A stretch of 64,000 bases of DNA from Acidobacteriota bacterium (GTDB lineage: Bacteria; Acidobacteriota; Terriglobia; Terriglobales; Acidobacteriaceae), in contig JABDBE010000006.1 in assembly GCA_013288805.1 (NCBI GenBank), forward strand, positions 19,431 to 83,430, read 5' to 3'. Below are positions 47,163 to 56,958 of this stretch, in pieces; the first letter of the stretch is position 1, and the number at the start of each line of letters is the position of its first letter. Both the position numbers and the translations under genes were made by a program. The notes under the pieces were generated by a model. The model made no database searches, had not been told where the DNA came from, and saw only the letters and a list, made by a program, of their open reading frames with translations.

Positions 47163-48536
47163 TCAATCGAAACTGAACTTGTGCAGTACCTTCTCTGCCC
47201 AGTTGCCGTTTGTCCCCGGCGCAAGGCGGAAGACCGTGCCACAGCCGTTGCCGGAGCATTGCTTTACATTGCCCCCGTAAGCGGCGGTGCCATACAGGGC
47301 TCCGTCCGCACCGAAGATCGGCCCGGCGACCGGATATAGACCATCGGAGCCGTTGAACCCGTGAAGCACCTTTTCCCTCCACTTGCCGTTTGCGCTGTAG
47401 ACCAGTTGAAAGACAGTGCCGCATCCGGGGAGACCGCCGCAGGTATCGCCGTCAGGACTGCCCTCAGAAGTTGTGCCGTACAAATTCCCGTTCATATCAA
47501 AGATCAGGGTTCCGTAGGGAAAGAAGCCGTCTTTGCCGTCATTTTGGAAGCTGTGTAACAGGGTCTCGGTCCACGTGCCGCCTGCGCTGCGCGAGAGCTG
47601 GAAAACGGTCCCCTTACCGAGCGCCCCGCCATGGTTGGTGACGCCGTACAGGTTCCCGACTGCATCGAACACCAGAGCGGCTGCGGGATTGTACCCATCC
47701 TTGCGGTTGAAGCTGTGCAGTATGGTCTCAGTCCAAGCGCCGCTCGCTCCGGGCGTCAACTCGAAGACGGTGCCGCAGCCGTGTCCGATTTCGTCATCAC
47801 ATGATCCCCTCCCGCCATACCAAGTCGTGCCATAGAGGTTTCCGGCCGCATCGAAGATCAGGCCGTTGGGGATGTTCCCATCCTTGCCGTCGTCGTTGAA
47901 GCTGTGTAGCACAGTCTCAGTCCAAGCGCCGCTCGCTCCGGGAGTCAGCTCGAAGACGGTGCCGCAACCCTTGCCCTCCGCACAGGTTTTTCCAGATGCA
48001 CCGCCTCGAGCTGTCGTGCCGTACAAATTTCCAGCCGCGTCGAAAATCAGGCCGACAGCAGGATACGCCCCGTCCTTACGGTCGAAGCCATGCAGCACAG
48101 TTTCGGTCCAAGTGCCATTTTCAGGCGCAAGCCGGAAAACGGCGCCTAGGTTATAAGGACCGCCTTCAGAGGTTGTGCCGTACAAATTTCCATCTTCATC
48201 AAAGATCAGCGCGGCATAGGGCCCCCCTCCATCAGGGCAGCCATTGACCCGGCAGAAGCTGTACAGTATATTCTCCGTCCAAGTGTCGTTCTTGGGCACA
48301 AGCTGGAAAACGGTTCCCCCGCCATAAGCGCCGCCCGAGGTTGTCGTTCCGTACAGGTTTCCAGCTCCATCGGAAATCAACCCGGCATACGGCAGCGCCC
48401 CATCCTCACCACTTTTATTATTGAAGCGGCTCGGAGCATTCTTGCGGCCTGCAAGAAGAAGAGGTGCCGTGGTCACAAAGCCGAAAACTACTGCAAGAGC
48501 CGCAGCATAGAAGATCAGTGGATTCTTTCTTCGCAT
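47163..48536 (-). CDS. Secreted seven-repeat GloVer protein, paralogue 1
   Basis: 457 aa with an N-terminal signal or anchor helix (IFYAAALAVVFGFVTTAPLLL). The body is built of seven TIGR03803 ('GloVer') repeats, each containing LIFDxxGNLYGTTxxGG followed by GTVFxLxP and W-T-E-x-x-L-H-x-F. Cysteine pairs occur in repeats 3, 4, 6 and 7 (for example CAEGKGCGTV). Seven repeats suggest a seven-bladed beta-propeller. Strong ribosome-binding site AAGGA 6 bases from the ATG. Two paralogues lie at 53.9 and 57.0 kb. Function unknown. Confidence 0.88.
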   Translation of the reverse strand: MRRKNPLIFYAAALAVVFGFVTTAPLLLAGRKNAPSRFNNKSGEDGALPYAGLISDGAGNLYGTTTSGGAYGGGTVFQLVPKNDTWTENILYSFCRVNGCPDGGGPYAALIFDEDGNLYGTTSEGGPYNLGAVFRLAPENGTWTETVLHGFDRKDGAYPAVGLIFDAAGNLYGTTARGGASGKTCAEGKGCGTVFELTPGASGAWTETVLHSFNDDGKDGNIPNGLIFDAAGNLYGTTWYGGRGSCDDEIGHGCGTVFELTPGASGAWTETILHSFNRKDGYNPAAALVFDAVGNLYGVTNHGGALGKGTVFQLSRSAGGTWTETLLHSFQNDGKDGFFPYGTLIFDMNGNLYGTTSEGSPDGDTCGGLPGCGTVFQLVYSANGKWREKVLHGFNGSDGLYPVAGPIFGADGALYGTAAYGGNVKQCSGNGCGTVFRLAPGTNGNWAEKVLHKFSFD

Positions 48537-49060
48537 GACATGTCCTTAGCTACTTCGAGGGAAGAAAGCGGAGCCCAGTTTACACCCGCTGCCCTTGCGT
48601 CGCCAGCGCGAACGATTTCCGTCAGGAAATGGCGGTCAGGACGTTCCAAGCAGGTCCGCGCAGTCCATGGTTGTCCAAACCAGGCCGTTAAACTCATTGA
48701 GACTTGGCTGGCCGCAGGGTCAATGTGTGACCGGGGCAGGATGAGTCCCCACTTTTACAAACAACGTGAAGGTGGACCAGCGAGTAAGAACACATCCGCT
48801 GACGCGAACTTAGGAGTTCTGCATCGGCTGCTAAAACCTGAACTTCGTGGCTTAGATGTCGCGGCCCGTCCCGCAAATAAATGCGGCGCGCGCAAACACC
48901 CCGGCCATAGGGTCAAAATCCAGTCAAGCGGGCAGCGAGCAACTCGCGACTCCGGTCAGGTTGCAGTTAAGATGGACTGAGTTTCCCCAAAATGGCCCTG
49001 CATTCACCTAGCGGCGGCGGGCGATACGCGCTTTGATTGGGACTGGATTCTAAGGAGCTC
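48537..49060. other. Gene-free spacer of ~520 bases
   Basis: Divergent spacer between GloVer paralogue 1 and the secreted protein at 49064. A 146-codon plus-strand frame spans 48540-48980, but it has no ribosome-binding site and an implausible, Arg/Ser/Ala-biased composition. No RNA element recognised. Confidence 0.5.
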
Positions 49061-49063
49061 ATG

Positions 49064-49681
49064 ATGAAAGCAACACGGTTGGCTGCATTCAGTATGTTGT
49101 TGGTCAGTTTTCCACTACAGGCGAATTCGCAGCAATCATCGACAGTGCCGAAACCTGCGCCTTCTCCGCTGGTGGGATCGCTCGCTGGTCATCCCGGATG
49201 GCCCTCTGCCAAGAACCCGAGCGATGTAGACACAGTTGAGCATCTCGTAGCCGCGCTCTATGACGTGATCTCGGGGCCTCAAAGCAAACCTCGCGATTGG
49301 GACCGCTTCCGCTCTCTCTTTCTGCCTGATGGCCGGCTCGGTGTGATCCGTGCTGACGCTCCTGCCACAGCGAAGGAGCCCGCACGCAAAAGTGACGCTG
49401 TCTTCCTTACCCCGGACATGTATGTTGAGCGCGACGACCCGTACTTCAAAACGCAAGGCTTTTTCGAACGGAGTATCGCAAATCGCGTCGAAGAGTTCGG
49501 CAACCTGGTGCATGTTTGGAGCACTTATGAGAGCCGCCACGCAGCGGATGACCCTAAACCTTTTACACGGGGCATTAACTCGATCCAGATCATCCATGCG
49601 CAGGGGCGCTATTGGGTGGCCAGCATAATGTGGGACGACGAACGGCCAGGATCGACGCTGCCCGAGAAGTACCTCAAATGA
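49064..49681 (+). CDS. Secreted NTF2/SnoaL-like protein
   Basis: 205 aa from the second of two adjacent ATGs (49064), which places AAGGAG at the best spacing of 6 bases. Signal peptide RLAAFSMLLVSFPLQANS. The mature region (VEHLVAALYDVISGPQSKPRDWDRFRSLFLPDGRLGVI and INSIQIIHAQGRYWVASIMWDDERPG) fits the NTF2-like cone fold. Such proteins bind or process small ligands; no catalytic pair can be assigned. Convergent with the AraC regulator downstream. Confidence 0.8.
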   Translation: MKATRLAAFSMLLVSFPLQANSQQSSTVPKPAPSPLVGSLAGHPGWPSAKNPSDVDTVEHLVAALYDVISGPQSKPRDWDRFRSLFLPDGRLGVIRADAPATAKEPARKSDAVFLTPDMYVERDDPYFKTQGFFERSIANRVEEFGNLVHVWSTYESRHAADDPKPFTRGINSIQIIHAQGRYWVASIMWDDERPGSTLPEKYLK

Positions 49682-49753
49682 ACTACTGTGATGTGTCGCT
49701 CGACCAGATTTTACTCATCCGAGAATTGGCTGACCGGGTCGATGAGCGGAGAC

Positions 49754-50755
49754 TCACTCCCGTCCAAACGCTCCTGGGGGCATTCCGTGCCACTTCTGAA
49801 AGGCGCGATGGAAGATGCTGGGTTCGGAGTATCCCAGCGCGTAGGCGGTTTCTGTGGCGGTCATGTTGGCGTCGAGAAGAAGATGCTGGGAAAGATCGCG
49901 GCGTGCCTGCTGCACCAGGCCTCGATGGGAAATATCTGCCTGTCTTAACTTTCTTTGCAGTGTGCGCCGGCTGACACCGAAGTGACGAGCGGCGGAATCC
50001 AGATCAAAGTCTCCGCTATTCAATCTTTGCCGAACGAAGCTGAGCACGCTTTGCGAAAAACTAGCCCCGCCGGAATCCCTAGCCAGAAACTGCTCCGCCG
50101 CCTCGGTGATCGCGCGATGCAAATGTGGCCTCGCCGTTCTCAACGGAATATCGAGCGAGCGGCTGTCGAGCAGGAGAGCATTCGTCGGCATGCCAAATCG
50201 AACCGGCGCGCGAAAGATGCGCGCGTGCTCGCTGGTGTCTCTTGGCTTTGGGTGCTGGAACCAGACCTCTCGCGGTGTCCACTGAGCGCCGGCACGGGAG
50301 CGGTTGAGTTGCATCACGGTTGCCATGGACATCTCGCAATCGTGACGAGGCTCGGGCAGGGAAGCGTCGGAAAACTCCCACGAAAAATGCGCAACCGATC
50401 CTTCGACGTCCAGCTTGAAGACGCCGACGTTCGTCCAGATCGGCAGATACCGCACCAAGCTGCGAAGCGCCTCGCCCAGGGTCGAACTCGTGATGATCGA
50501 ATATCCAACCGCTCCGTACTCCTGCTGCTGCACCCGTTCGCCGACGTGGAGGCCGAAGTCGGCGTCCTTGGTCATTCGGGCGGCGTATTCGGAAAGCATC
50601 ATCATGTCGGCGTAGGGAATTCGTAAAGTCGGATCTTCAATCGCCTCCCGGTCGAGACCCACGCTGCGCAGCAAGTGACGACCGTTGCCGCGAAGCGCCG
50701 CGGTGTCGGCGATCTTACGCACCGAACGAGCAAAAACTGTGGGAACAGTGGACAT
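49754..50755 (-). CDS. AraC-family transcriptional regulator
   Basis: 333 aa. The N-terminal arabinose-binding-like domain (Arabinose_bd, residues ~20-200) has DADFGLHVGERVQQQEYGAVGY. The C-terminal AraC HTH pair covers the last ~100 residues (FDLDSAARHFGVSRRTLQRKLRQADISHRGLVQQARRDL and TATETAYALGYSEPSIFHRAFQKWHGMPPGAFGRE). Type seen in OruR-like regulators. The likely target is unknown; it is divergent from the CPBP protease gene with 150 bp between starts. Confidence 0.93.
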   Translation of the reverse strand: MSTVPTVFARSVRKIADTAALRGNGRHLLRSVGLDREAIEDPTLRIPYADMMMLSEYAARMTKDADFGLHVGERVQQQEYGAVGYSIITSSTLGEALRSLVRYLPIWTNVGVFKLDVEGSVAHFSWEFSDASLPEPRHDCEMSMATVMQLNRSRAGAQWTPREVWFQHPKPRDTSEHARIFRAPVRFGMPTNALLLDSRSLDIPLRTARPHLHRAITEAAEQFLARDSGGASFSQSVLSFVRQRLNSGDFDLDSAARHFGVSRRTLQRKLRQADISHRGLVQQARRDLSQHLLLDANMTATETAYALGYSEPSIFHRAFQKWHGMPPGAFGRE

Positions 50756-50904
50756 AGCCTACGCCGAACTACTTCGCCGAGCTCTTTATTCTTACCTTTC
50801 TTTTGAGATGCTACCCATCGAATTGGCGCAAAAAATCATACTTCCTTAATCGACCCAATGCTAGTGTTGGATGCACAGAACGAGCTCGATTTGAGACTTT
50901 CGGG

Positions 50905-51861
50905 ATGAGCAACACTTTTCTTCAGCCGGGCGAAACGGCCCGCTACAACACGCTAAAAGGTCCAAACGGCCTTCGCGCCGGATGGCGTCTGCTGATTTTC
51001 TTCGCGATTCTGCTGCCTCTGGGCTACGCCGCGAATCGGATGATCGATTCCGTCCTGGAGAAGCTGCACGCGGACTTTTTCACTCCCCTCGGAGGCACGA
51101 TCGTGTTGGGAGGTCTCGCCAGCACTTTGCTGCTGACGGCTTGGATCATGGGGAGAATGGAGGGCCGAAGCCTCGCCGATTACGGATTGCCCTGGCGCCG
51201 CGCATTCTGCCTCCAGTTCTGGCAGGGAGCAGCTTTCAGCTTCGCGTCGCTTACCGCTCTGCTGGTGGTGTTGCGTCTTTCATCAGCTTTCTCTTTCGGG
51301 TCGCTGGCTATTCATGGCGCGGATATCGTGAAATACGCCGCAGCCTGGACCGTGCCGCTCTTTTTATCTGCGCTGGTCGAAGACTTTTTCTACCGTGGCT
51401 ATCTGCTGTTCACCTTGACCACCGGCATCGGCTTCTGGCCTGCAGCAGTTGTGACTTCACTTCTGATGGGCGGAGCGCACTACTTCAATCCCGGCGGACA
51501 CGGCCTCGGCCCCGTCGCGGCTACGCTTTATTGCTTGGTAACCTGCCTGGTGCTCAGAAGAACTGGTGATCTCTGGATGCCGCTCGGAATCCACTCGGCA
51601 TGGAGTTGGGGCGAAGTTTTCTTCTACAGCGTACCTTCCAGCGGACAAGTCGCGCACGGGCATCTTTTAAATGCCAGCTTCCATGGCCCAGCGTGGCTTA
51701 CGGGTGGGGCATTCGGGCCGGAGGCGAGCTGGCTCAATGTCGCGCTACTTGTGATCTGGGGTCTCATCTTTTCTGCCTGGCTACGCGGAGTGAAATATCC
51801 GAACCCTGCCGCGATCCCAGATTCCCGCATGCGTATTCTGGTACCGGGGACAGCGTCCTGA
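50905..51861 (+). CDS. CPBP-family intramembrane protease (Rce1-like)
   Basis: 318 aa from the ATG at 50905; the frame is open 34 codons further but that part is not protein-like. About eight membrane helices. CPBP motif 1 reads LVEDFFYRGYLLF (E159-D160...R164), a variant of the usual EExxxR. Motif 2 holds AHYFNPGG (H192) and a third conserved His is in LGIHSAWSWG. May be an intramembrane protease or immunity-type protein. Next to the VWFA gene on the same strand with a 19-bp gap, so probably one operon. Confidence 0.88.
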   Translation: MSNTFLQPGETARYNTLKGPNGLRAGWRLLIFFAILLPLGYAANRMIDSVLEKLHADFFTPLGGTIVLGGLASTLLLTAWIMGRMEGRSLADYGLPWRRAFCLQFWQGAAFSFASLTALLVVLRLSSAFSFGSLAIHGADIVKYAAAWTVPLFLSALVEDFFYRGYLLFTLTTGIGFWPAAVVTSLLMGGAHYFNPGGHGLGPVAATLYCLVTCLVLRRTGDLWMPLGIHSAWSWGEVFFYSVPSSGQVAHGHLLNASFHGPAWLTGGAFGPEASWLNVALLVIWGLIFSAWLRGVKYPNPAAIPDSRMRILVPGTAS

Positions 51862-51880
51862 TGATGACGAGGAGGAGTTT

Positions 51881-53650
51881 ATGAACGGGCGTCGAGCATT
51901 GAGGTTCTTGTCCTTATTGATTCTTGTCTCGGTCGGGCCATGGGCTCGAAGCATTGGCCAAGAGGCTACCGATCCCTTCACCGGTAGGCCCGGAAACTCC
52001 GTCGCGCCCATTAACATTCCCAACACCGACGATCATTCATCTCCACACGCCAGTGAAGAGCGCATGCTCAAGTTCAAGTCGGAGACAGTGGTCGTCCTGG
52101 TCCCAGCAGTGGTGACCGACAAATCCGGCACCCACGTCCACAACTTGAGCAAAAAAGACTTTAAAGTACTGGAGAATGGTAAGCAGCAGAAGATTACGAC
52201 CTTTGAGGAAGTGACCGCCAGCGGCTCGCGACCGGCGCAAATTACAAATCCTCCAGGCACATTCAGCAACCTTCCCGCCAAGGGACAGCAACCGGTCTCG
52301 ATCACGGTCATTGCGTTGGATACGATCAACACACCCTTCCTCGATCAGACCTCCGGGCGAAAAGAATTGATCAAGTATCTGGCGAACTCCCTGGATTCTG
52401 CACGTAGCCTCGGCCTTGTCGTGATCAGCAGCAAAGGAGTGAGAGTTCTAGGAGGACTCAACAGCGATCCCGCCACTCTTATCGCCGCACTCAAAAAAGC
52501 CGGTGGGGAATTGAGTTCGATGGAAACATTCAGCGCCGACGGCAAAGCTTTAGCGACCTTCGAAGCCCAACCCAGCGAACTCACCGGCGGCATTTCACCG
52601 GGAGCCGATCCCGGATCCCGGCTGCGCCAGTTTATTCTGAACGCCGACGCCGTCGAGGGCCAGTACCAGCAGCAACGCGCCATCGAAGACACCATGAAAG
52701 CTTTTCTCGCAATTGCGCTGTCGCTCTCTGGCATTCCGGGAAGGAAATCTGTCATCTGGGCCACCGGAAGCTTTCCGTTTACTTTGGATTCTCCATCGGC
52801 TGTGCCGGGAGGGAATCTGTCGCTGCTCTACGAGCGCACGCTGCAGGCGTTGAATGACGCTCAGGTTTCCGTCTACCCGCTCGATGTCCGCGGCTTGGTC
52901 GGCACTTCACTCATGGCGGACGCAACCTATTCCGGGGATCTCAGCGGCCCCGGACTCGCCGACGCCGCAGCGGGCAGAAACGCATTGCAGAATTCAACGA
53001 TCGCCAGCCTCAAGAATTTTGCAGAGATGACGGGCGGTCACGCTTATTACAACAACAATGATTTGGCCGCCGGCTTCAAGCGCGCCGCGGATGATTCTTC
53101 TTCTTACTATCTACTTGGCTACTACGCCGATCATCACGACACCAAGCCGGGCTGGCGGAAACTGCAAGTGCAGGTTGCGCACGCCGACGTGGAAGTGCAT
53201 GCGCGCACCGGATTCCTCGTAACCAACGCAACCATCGATCCTGCCTTGACGCGCAAAGCTGATGTCGACTTCGCCTTGAGTTCTCCCTTTGACAGCACCG
53301 GAATTCCGGTCACACTCGAGTGGCAGCCGGCCACTTCCGATAGCGACAAAAAGAAACCCGCATTCACCCTGCACGTGCCTGCCACCAATGTCATCGACGA
53401 AGCCGACAACAACCGCTTCGATATCGACTTCATCGCCCAGACCACCAAAACTGGTGCGCCCCCGGCCAACGCCGCGCAGACGGTCAAAGGCGCAATCCCT
53501 GATTCTGCAATGCCCAAGATCAAGGCCGAGGGAATGATCTACAAGAATGCGCTGCAACTTCTCCCAGGCACCTATCAAGTACGGTTTGTAGTACGAGACA
53601 ATCTCAGCGGCAGGATTGGAAGCGTCACCGCCCCGCTTACGGTGAACTGA
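51881..53650 (+). CDS. Secreted VWFA-domain protein of the acidobacterial VWFA-related family
   Basis: 589 aa with an N-terminal signal-like segment (LRFLSLLILVSVGPWARSIG). An N-terminal beta module (VPAVVTDKSGTHVHNLSKKDFKVLENGKQQKITTFEE) precedes a VWFA-like domain (ITVIALDTINTPFLDQTSGRKELIKYL). The MIDAS DxSxS is replaced by DTINT, so metal binding is uncertain. YYLLGYYADHHDTKPGWRKLQVQV is the family's signature. The C-terminal ~130 residues form another beta domain. GAGGAG lies 5 bases before the ATG. Confidence 0.9.
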   Translation: MNGRRALRFLSLLILVSVGPWARSIGQEATDPFTGRPGNSVAPINIPNTDDHSSPHASEERMLKFKSETVVVLVPAVVTDKSGTHVHNLSKKDFKVLENGKQQKITTFEEVTASGSRPAQITNPPGTFSNLPAKGQQPVSITVIALDTINTPFLDQTSGRKELIKYLANSLDSARSLGLVVISSKGVRVLGGLNSDPATLIAALKKAGGELSSMETFSADGKALATFEAQPSELTGGISPGADPGSRLRQFILNADAVEGQYQQQRAIEDTMKAFLAIALSLSGIPGRKSVIWATGSFPFTLDSPSAVPGGNLSLLYERTLQALNDAQVSVYPLDVRGLVGTSLMADATYSGDLSGPGLADAAAGRNALQNSTIASLKNFAEMTGGHAYYNNNDLAAGFKRAADDSSSYYLLGYYADHHDTKPGWRKLQVQVAHADVEVHARTGFLVTNATIDPALTRKADVDFALSSPFDSTGIPVTLEWQPATSDSDKKKPAFTLHVPATNVIDEADNNRFDIDFIAQTTKTGAPPANAAQTVKGAIPDSAMPKIKAEGMIYKNALQLLPGTYQVRFVVRDNLSGRIGSVTAPLTVN

Positions 53651-53657
53651 AACTAAT

Positions 53658-53690
53658 TTGTCATTCCGAGCGAAGCGAGGAATCGGCTGT
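53658..53690. repeat. Dispersed repeat family B, single copy
   Basis: tgtcattccgagcgaagcga ggaatc directly after the VWFA stop. The rest of the 280-base spacer to 53933 holds no clear gene or terminator. Confidence 0.6.
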
Positions 53691-53932
53691 CACTTCACTC
53701 CGCAGGAACCCGCACGCCCGTCAACAAAAAGATCAGCCAGGGTGGCCCATCCTTAAAAAATGGCTCAACGGGCTATGGACGTCAAGGGCAACCACCCGGC
53801 GACTGCCTCGTTCTCCAAGAAGTAGTTGCGTTGGACAGCGGCTGGAACCGGAGGTAACATGCGAGGAAGCTGTGCGGTTCCTAGTTCTCCCCCGGCACCG
53901 CTCGAAATTCCATCTGGAGAAATCCACCGGTT

Positions 53933-55303
53933 ATGAAACACCGATCACAGTCTCGTCTGGTTGCCTGTTCGCTGCACTTGGTGGTAGTCGTTCTCATCTT
54001 CGCTTCCGTCGCCTCTGCTGAGTGGAAAGAGAAGGTCCTGTACAGCTTTCAGGGTGGAGTAGACGCCGGATCGGTACCCGCAGGCGGAGTCGTGTTCGAC
54101 AAGCAAGGGAATCTCTATGTGGCAACCACGGGCGGTGGCCCAAAGACTTGCGAACCGTTCAGCTACGAGTGTGGAGCGGTGTATGAGCTTTCGCCTCCAG
54201 CTACGAAAGGCGATCCCTGGACCGCAACCCTGATCAAAATGTTCGCCGGCGAGGGTTCTAAGGACGCTTCTGTCCCGAGTGGTGGCCTGATCATTGACGA
54301 CGCGGGAAATCTCTATGGCGTGAGCGGTTACGGCGGCACAGGAAACTGCGTGCTGTTCGGTCTCGCCGGTTGTGGCACGGTTTATGAATTGTCGCCTCCA
54401 GCGCTGAAGGGCGGCGCCTGGACGGAGACCATCCTTTACAGCTTTCCGACCGCCAAGCAAGGCTATCTTCCTCAGGGCAATTTGGTTTTCGACAGCGCGG
54501 GCAATCTGTACGGAGCAACGGAGTTTGGCGGCGGGTATGGAACGACCTGCGATCCTTACTACAAGTATTGCGGGGAGGTATTCGAACTGAGTCCGCCGAA
54601 GACCAAAGGCGGAAAGTGGACGGAGAAAGTGCTCCACGGTTTCAAGGGCGGCATGGACGGAGCCAATCCCAACGGCGGCCTGGTGCTTGACAGTAAGGGC
54701 AGGATCTACGGGACGAGCCGAAGCGGAGGCGATCTCCAAGGAGAATGCGGTCCAGGCGGCTGCGGCACAGTGTTTAGGCTCACACCACCGGACACAATAG
54801 GCGGCGCTTGGACGGAGAAACTGCTCTACCGCTTTCATGGCCAAGATGGTGCCACGCCTTTCGCTGGCGTCGTGTTCGGTGGGAATGGCGTTCTCTACGG
54901 CACCGTGTACGCCGGAGCGATCGGTGGGAATGGCGCTGTATTCGAGTTGGCCGCCCCGAAGGCAGGCAGTGGGCATTGGAAGGAGACGGTCCTTTACCGA
55001 TTTACGGACGAAAATGACGGCGCAGGCCCTGAAGACGCTCTAATCTTGGACAAGAATGGGAACCTCTACGGCACCACGAATTTCGGCAATACGTTCCACG
55101 GCACCGTCTTCGGGCTCAAACCACCTACGGGAAAGGTTGGCAACTGGACGTTCGCGACTCTCTACGGCTTCGAGGGCTCCCCCGACGGGGGACAGCCTGC
55201 TGCCAGCTTGATCCTCGATACGCGGGGCAACCTTTACAGCACGACACAGAATGGGGGCAGAGTCTCTTGTAATTGCGGGACGGTCTTCGAGGTGTCGCGA
55301 TAG
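53933..55303 (+). CDS. Secreted seven-repeat GloVer protein, paralogue 2
   Basis: 456 aa with a signal peptide (CSLHLVVVVLIFASVASA). Seven GloVer repeats with the GNLYG core, each followed by G-T/A-V-Y/F-E-L-S/T-P-P. In this paralogue the loops carry longer PPAxKGG(A/K)WTE segments and paired cysteines (CEPFSYECG, CVLFGLAGCG, CDPYYKYCG, CGPGGCG). Probably a seven-bladed propeller; exported; function unknown. GGAGAAA precedes the ATG by about 8 bases. Confidence 0.88.
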   Translation: MKHRSQSRLVACSLHLVVVVLIFASVASAEWKEKVLYSFQGGVDAGSVPAGGVVFDKQGNLYVATTGGGPKTCEPFSYECGAVYELSPPATKGDPWTATLIKMFAGEGSKDASVPSGGLIIDDAGNLYGVSGYGGTGNCVLFGLAGCGTVYELSPPALKGGAWTETILYSFPTAKQGYLPQGNLVFDSAGNLYGATEFGGGYGTTCDPYYKYCGEVFELSPPKTKGGKWTEKVLHGFKGGMDGANPNGGLVLDSKGRIYGTSRSGGDLQGECGPGGCGTVFRLTPPDTIGGAWTEKLLYRFHGQDGATPFAGVVFGGNGVLYGTVYAGAIGGNGAVFELAAPKAGSGHWKETVLYRFTDENDGAGPEDALILDKNGNLYGTTNFGNTFHGTVFGLKPPTGKVGNWTFATLYGFEGSPDGGQPAASLILDTRGNLYSTTQNGGRVSCNCGTVFEVSR

Positions 55304-55408
55304 AAAGCCAACTGTTGGCAACTAAATGATTAATTCAACGATTTCGGGGAAGGAGAGATGTATGCATACCTCAACGATGTCGACTTTCGCCGAGAAACTT
55401 TTTCTTCG

Positions 55409-56518
55409 TCAGCGCTCGTCGCGCAGAGCCAGCTGCCTTTCTCCGGGCGTCATCTGATTCCACAACACCTTTAGGTCTTGTTCTATGCGGGTGTTGCTCG
55501 CGTCCTTGCGCAGCGAGCGCGAGAACCACCGATACGCAGTCGGCAGATCGCGAGTGGCGCAGTGGCCAGTCGCGTACATCGTGCCCAGGACGCTTTCAGC
55601 CTGGGCGCTTGAGCGCTGGGCCGCAGCCAGCAAACTTGTTCTCGCCCGCGTGCAGTTTTCCGGCACGCCGTTACCGTAGAGATATTTTTCGCCTTCAGCC
55701 TCGAGGTCTTCTACGCCAGATTGAGTTTGCAGCTTGGCCGCCTTGCGCACGGGCGCCGGCCGATTTGCAGCCGCATCTCCGGAGTCATCGGTCTTCGCAC
55801 CCGCCGAATTCGATGCAGAATTATCCGGCGGATTGCTGGCCTTTGAGTTGCTTGCCGGCGGCTGATCTGTTTGTGGCTGGCTCGCCTGCGGAGTTTGAGT
55901 CGAATCCGCCGTGCCTGACGCCGCGCCAGCCGGTGGAACTTGCCCCGGCGGAGTCGCCGTCTGATCGCTCGACTGGCCACTCGGTGCTTGACCCGGTTGC
56001 TGAGCTCCGTTATCGACGCTCGCCCCATTTGCCGGCGCCGGCGCCGGCTCCGGAGCCGAAGCTGCTGCCGCGGGCGGGGAATTTGCATCTTGAACATTGG
56101 CGGGCGGCGGACTACTAAGAAGCCTGCTGGCTATAACGCGCAAATCCTGTCGCCAGTGCCAGCCCGCCGCGGCCGCTGCAGCAATCAGCACAATCAGAAT
56201 CAGATTCCGGCCGCGGTGCTGCGGCGTTTCATCTTCCAGCAGGTAGCTCACGCTTCTACTGTCCGCAGGTTCATTCCCCAAGCCGAGAAATGACGGCCCG
56301 CTGACCTTCTGCGCGATTACTTCTTCTCGTGTGTTTCTTGCCGGCGGCGAGGGTTGCGAGACCGGCCGCGACGAAATTGGAGGCAGGGGTACGCGCGACG
56401 GCGAAGGCGCTGGCTGACTCCCGCCAGGACCCGGAAGGCGCAATTCCGCCGCGCACATCCCGCAATAACGATGTTGCGGGAAATTTTCGTAACCGCACTT
56501 TTCACAACGGACGAGCAT
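55409..56518 (-). CDS. Zinc-ribbon membrane protein with proline-rich linker and Sel1-like C-terminus
   Basis: 369 aa from the ATG at 56518 (MLVRCEKCGYEN). Zinc ribbon C5-x2-C8-x10-C19-x2-C22 at the N-terminus. One transmembrane helix near residues 105-122 (NLILIVLIAAAAAAGW). A ~150-residue Pro/Ala/Ser/Gln-rich disordered region follows. The C-terminal ~100 residues have Sel1/TPR-like helices (EGEKYLYGNGVPENCTRARTSLLAAAQRSSAQAESVLGTMYATGHCATRDLPTAYRWFSRSL). Likely a scaffold at the envelope; partner unknown. A longer start at 56530 is possible. Confidence 0.83.
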   Translation of the reverse strand: MLVRCEKCGYENFPQHRYCGMCAAELRLPGPGGSQPAPSPSRVPLPPISSRPVSQPSPPARNTREEVIAQKVSGPSFLGLGNEPADSRSVSYLLEDETPQHRGRNLILIVLIAAAAAAGWHWRQDLRVIASRLLSSPPPANVQDANSPPAAAASAPEPAPAPANGASVDNGAQQPGQAPSGQSSDQTATPPGQVPPAGAASGTADSTQTPQASQPQTDQPPASNSKASNPPDNSASNSAGAKTDDSGDAAANRPAPVRKAAKLQTQSGVEDLEAEGEKYLYGNGVPENCTRARTSLLAAAQRSSAQAESVLGTMYATGHCATRDLPTAYRWFSRSLRKDASNTRIEQDLKVLWNQMTPGERQLALRDER

Positions 56519-56958
56519 GGATACTGGCATAAGAATATACCGACTTTGGATGGTCTGTAGGCGATTTCGGTTGGTTGACTAAACAGGAGCGTCTCGGCTC
56601 CCGAAAACCCATTAACAATTAACTGTTTAGGCAGTGATGCCGGTCAATTCTGGTTGTGATCGATGTGTAACAAAGCAGTAGGCAATCGGTCGCATTGCCC
56701 TCGCTTGATGAATTCATTTTCGCACGACAAGGCACGAAAAGCCCGCCCCGAGCCGTGGATGTCCCTGTGGACAAAAAATACTTAGTGCTGATTCCGAACG
56801 CACATGTCCTTCCGTGACCTATGGGAAGTCACGCGTGACCCGAATAATGGGGCTGTTGCACATTACGTTTTTTGATTGCGAAGATGCAGTCAGGATCGCG
56901 GTGCAGCGGCTCTTCAATCCCCCGGTCGTGCGCAAGCACGGGCAAGAGAGGCGGTACC
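56519..56958. promoter_or_regulatory. Divergent spacer with a 12-bp palindrome upstream of GloVer paralogue 3
   Basis: The only notable sequence is the perfect palindrome GTCACGCGTGAC at 56828-56839, about 120 bases before the GloVer start, and a GC-rich stretch before that start. I see no coding frame that stands up. The palindrome could be an operator. Confidence 0.35.

Noticed and set aside
48540..48980. 146-codon plus-strand frame between GloVer 1 and the NTF2-like gene
   Set aside because: No ribosome-binding site, and the Arg/Ser/Ala-rich product has no protein-like pattern.
53740..53932. Possible riboswitch (c-di-GMP-I-like) ahead of GloVer 2
   Set aside because: Looked for the conserved core blocks of the class; the sequence has pieces of GC-rich stems but not the required core.
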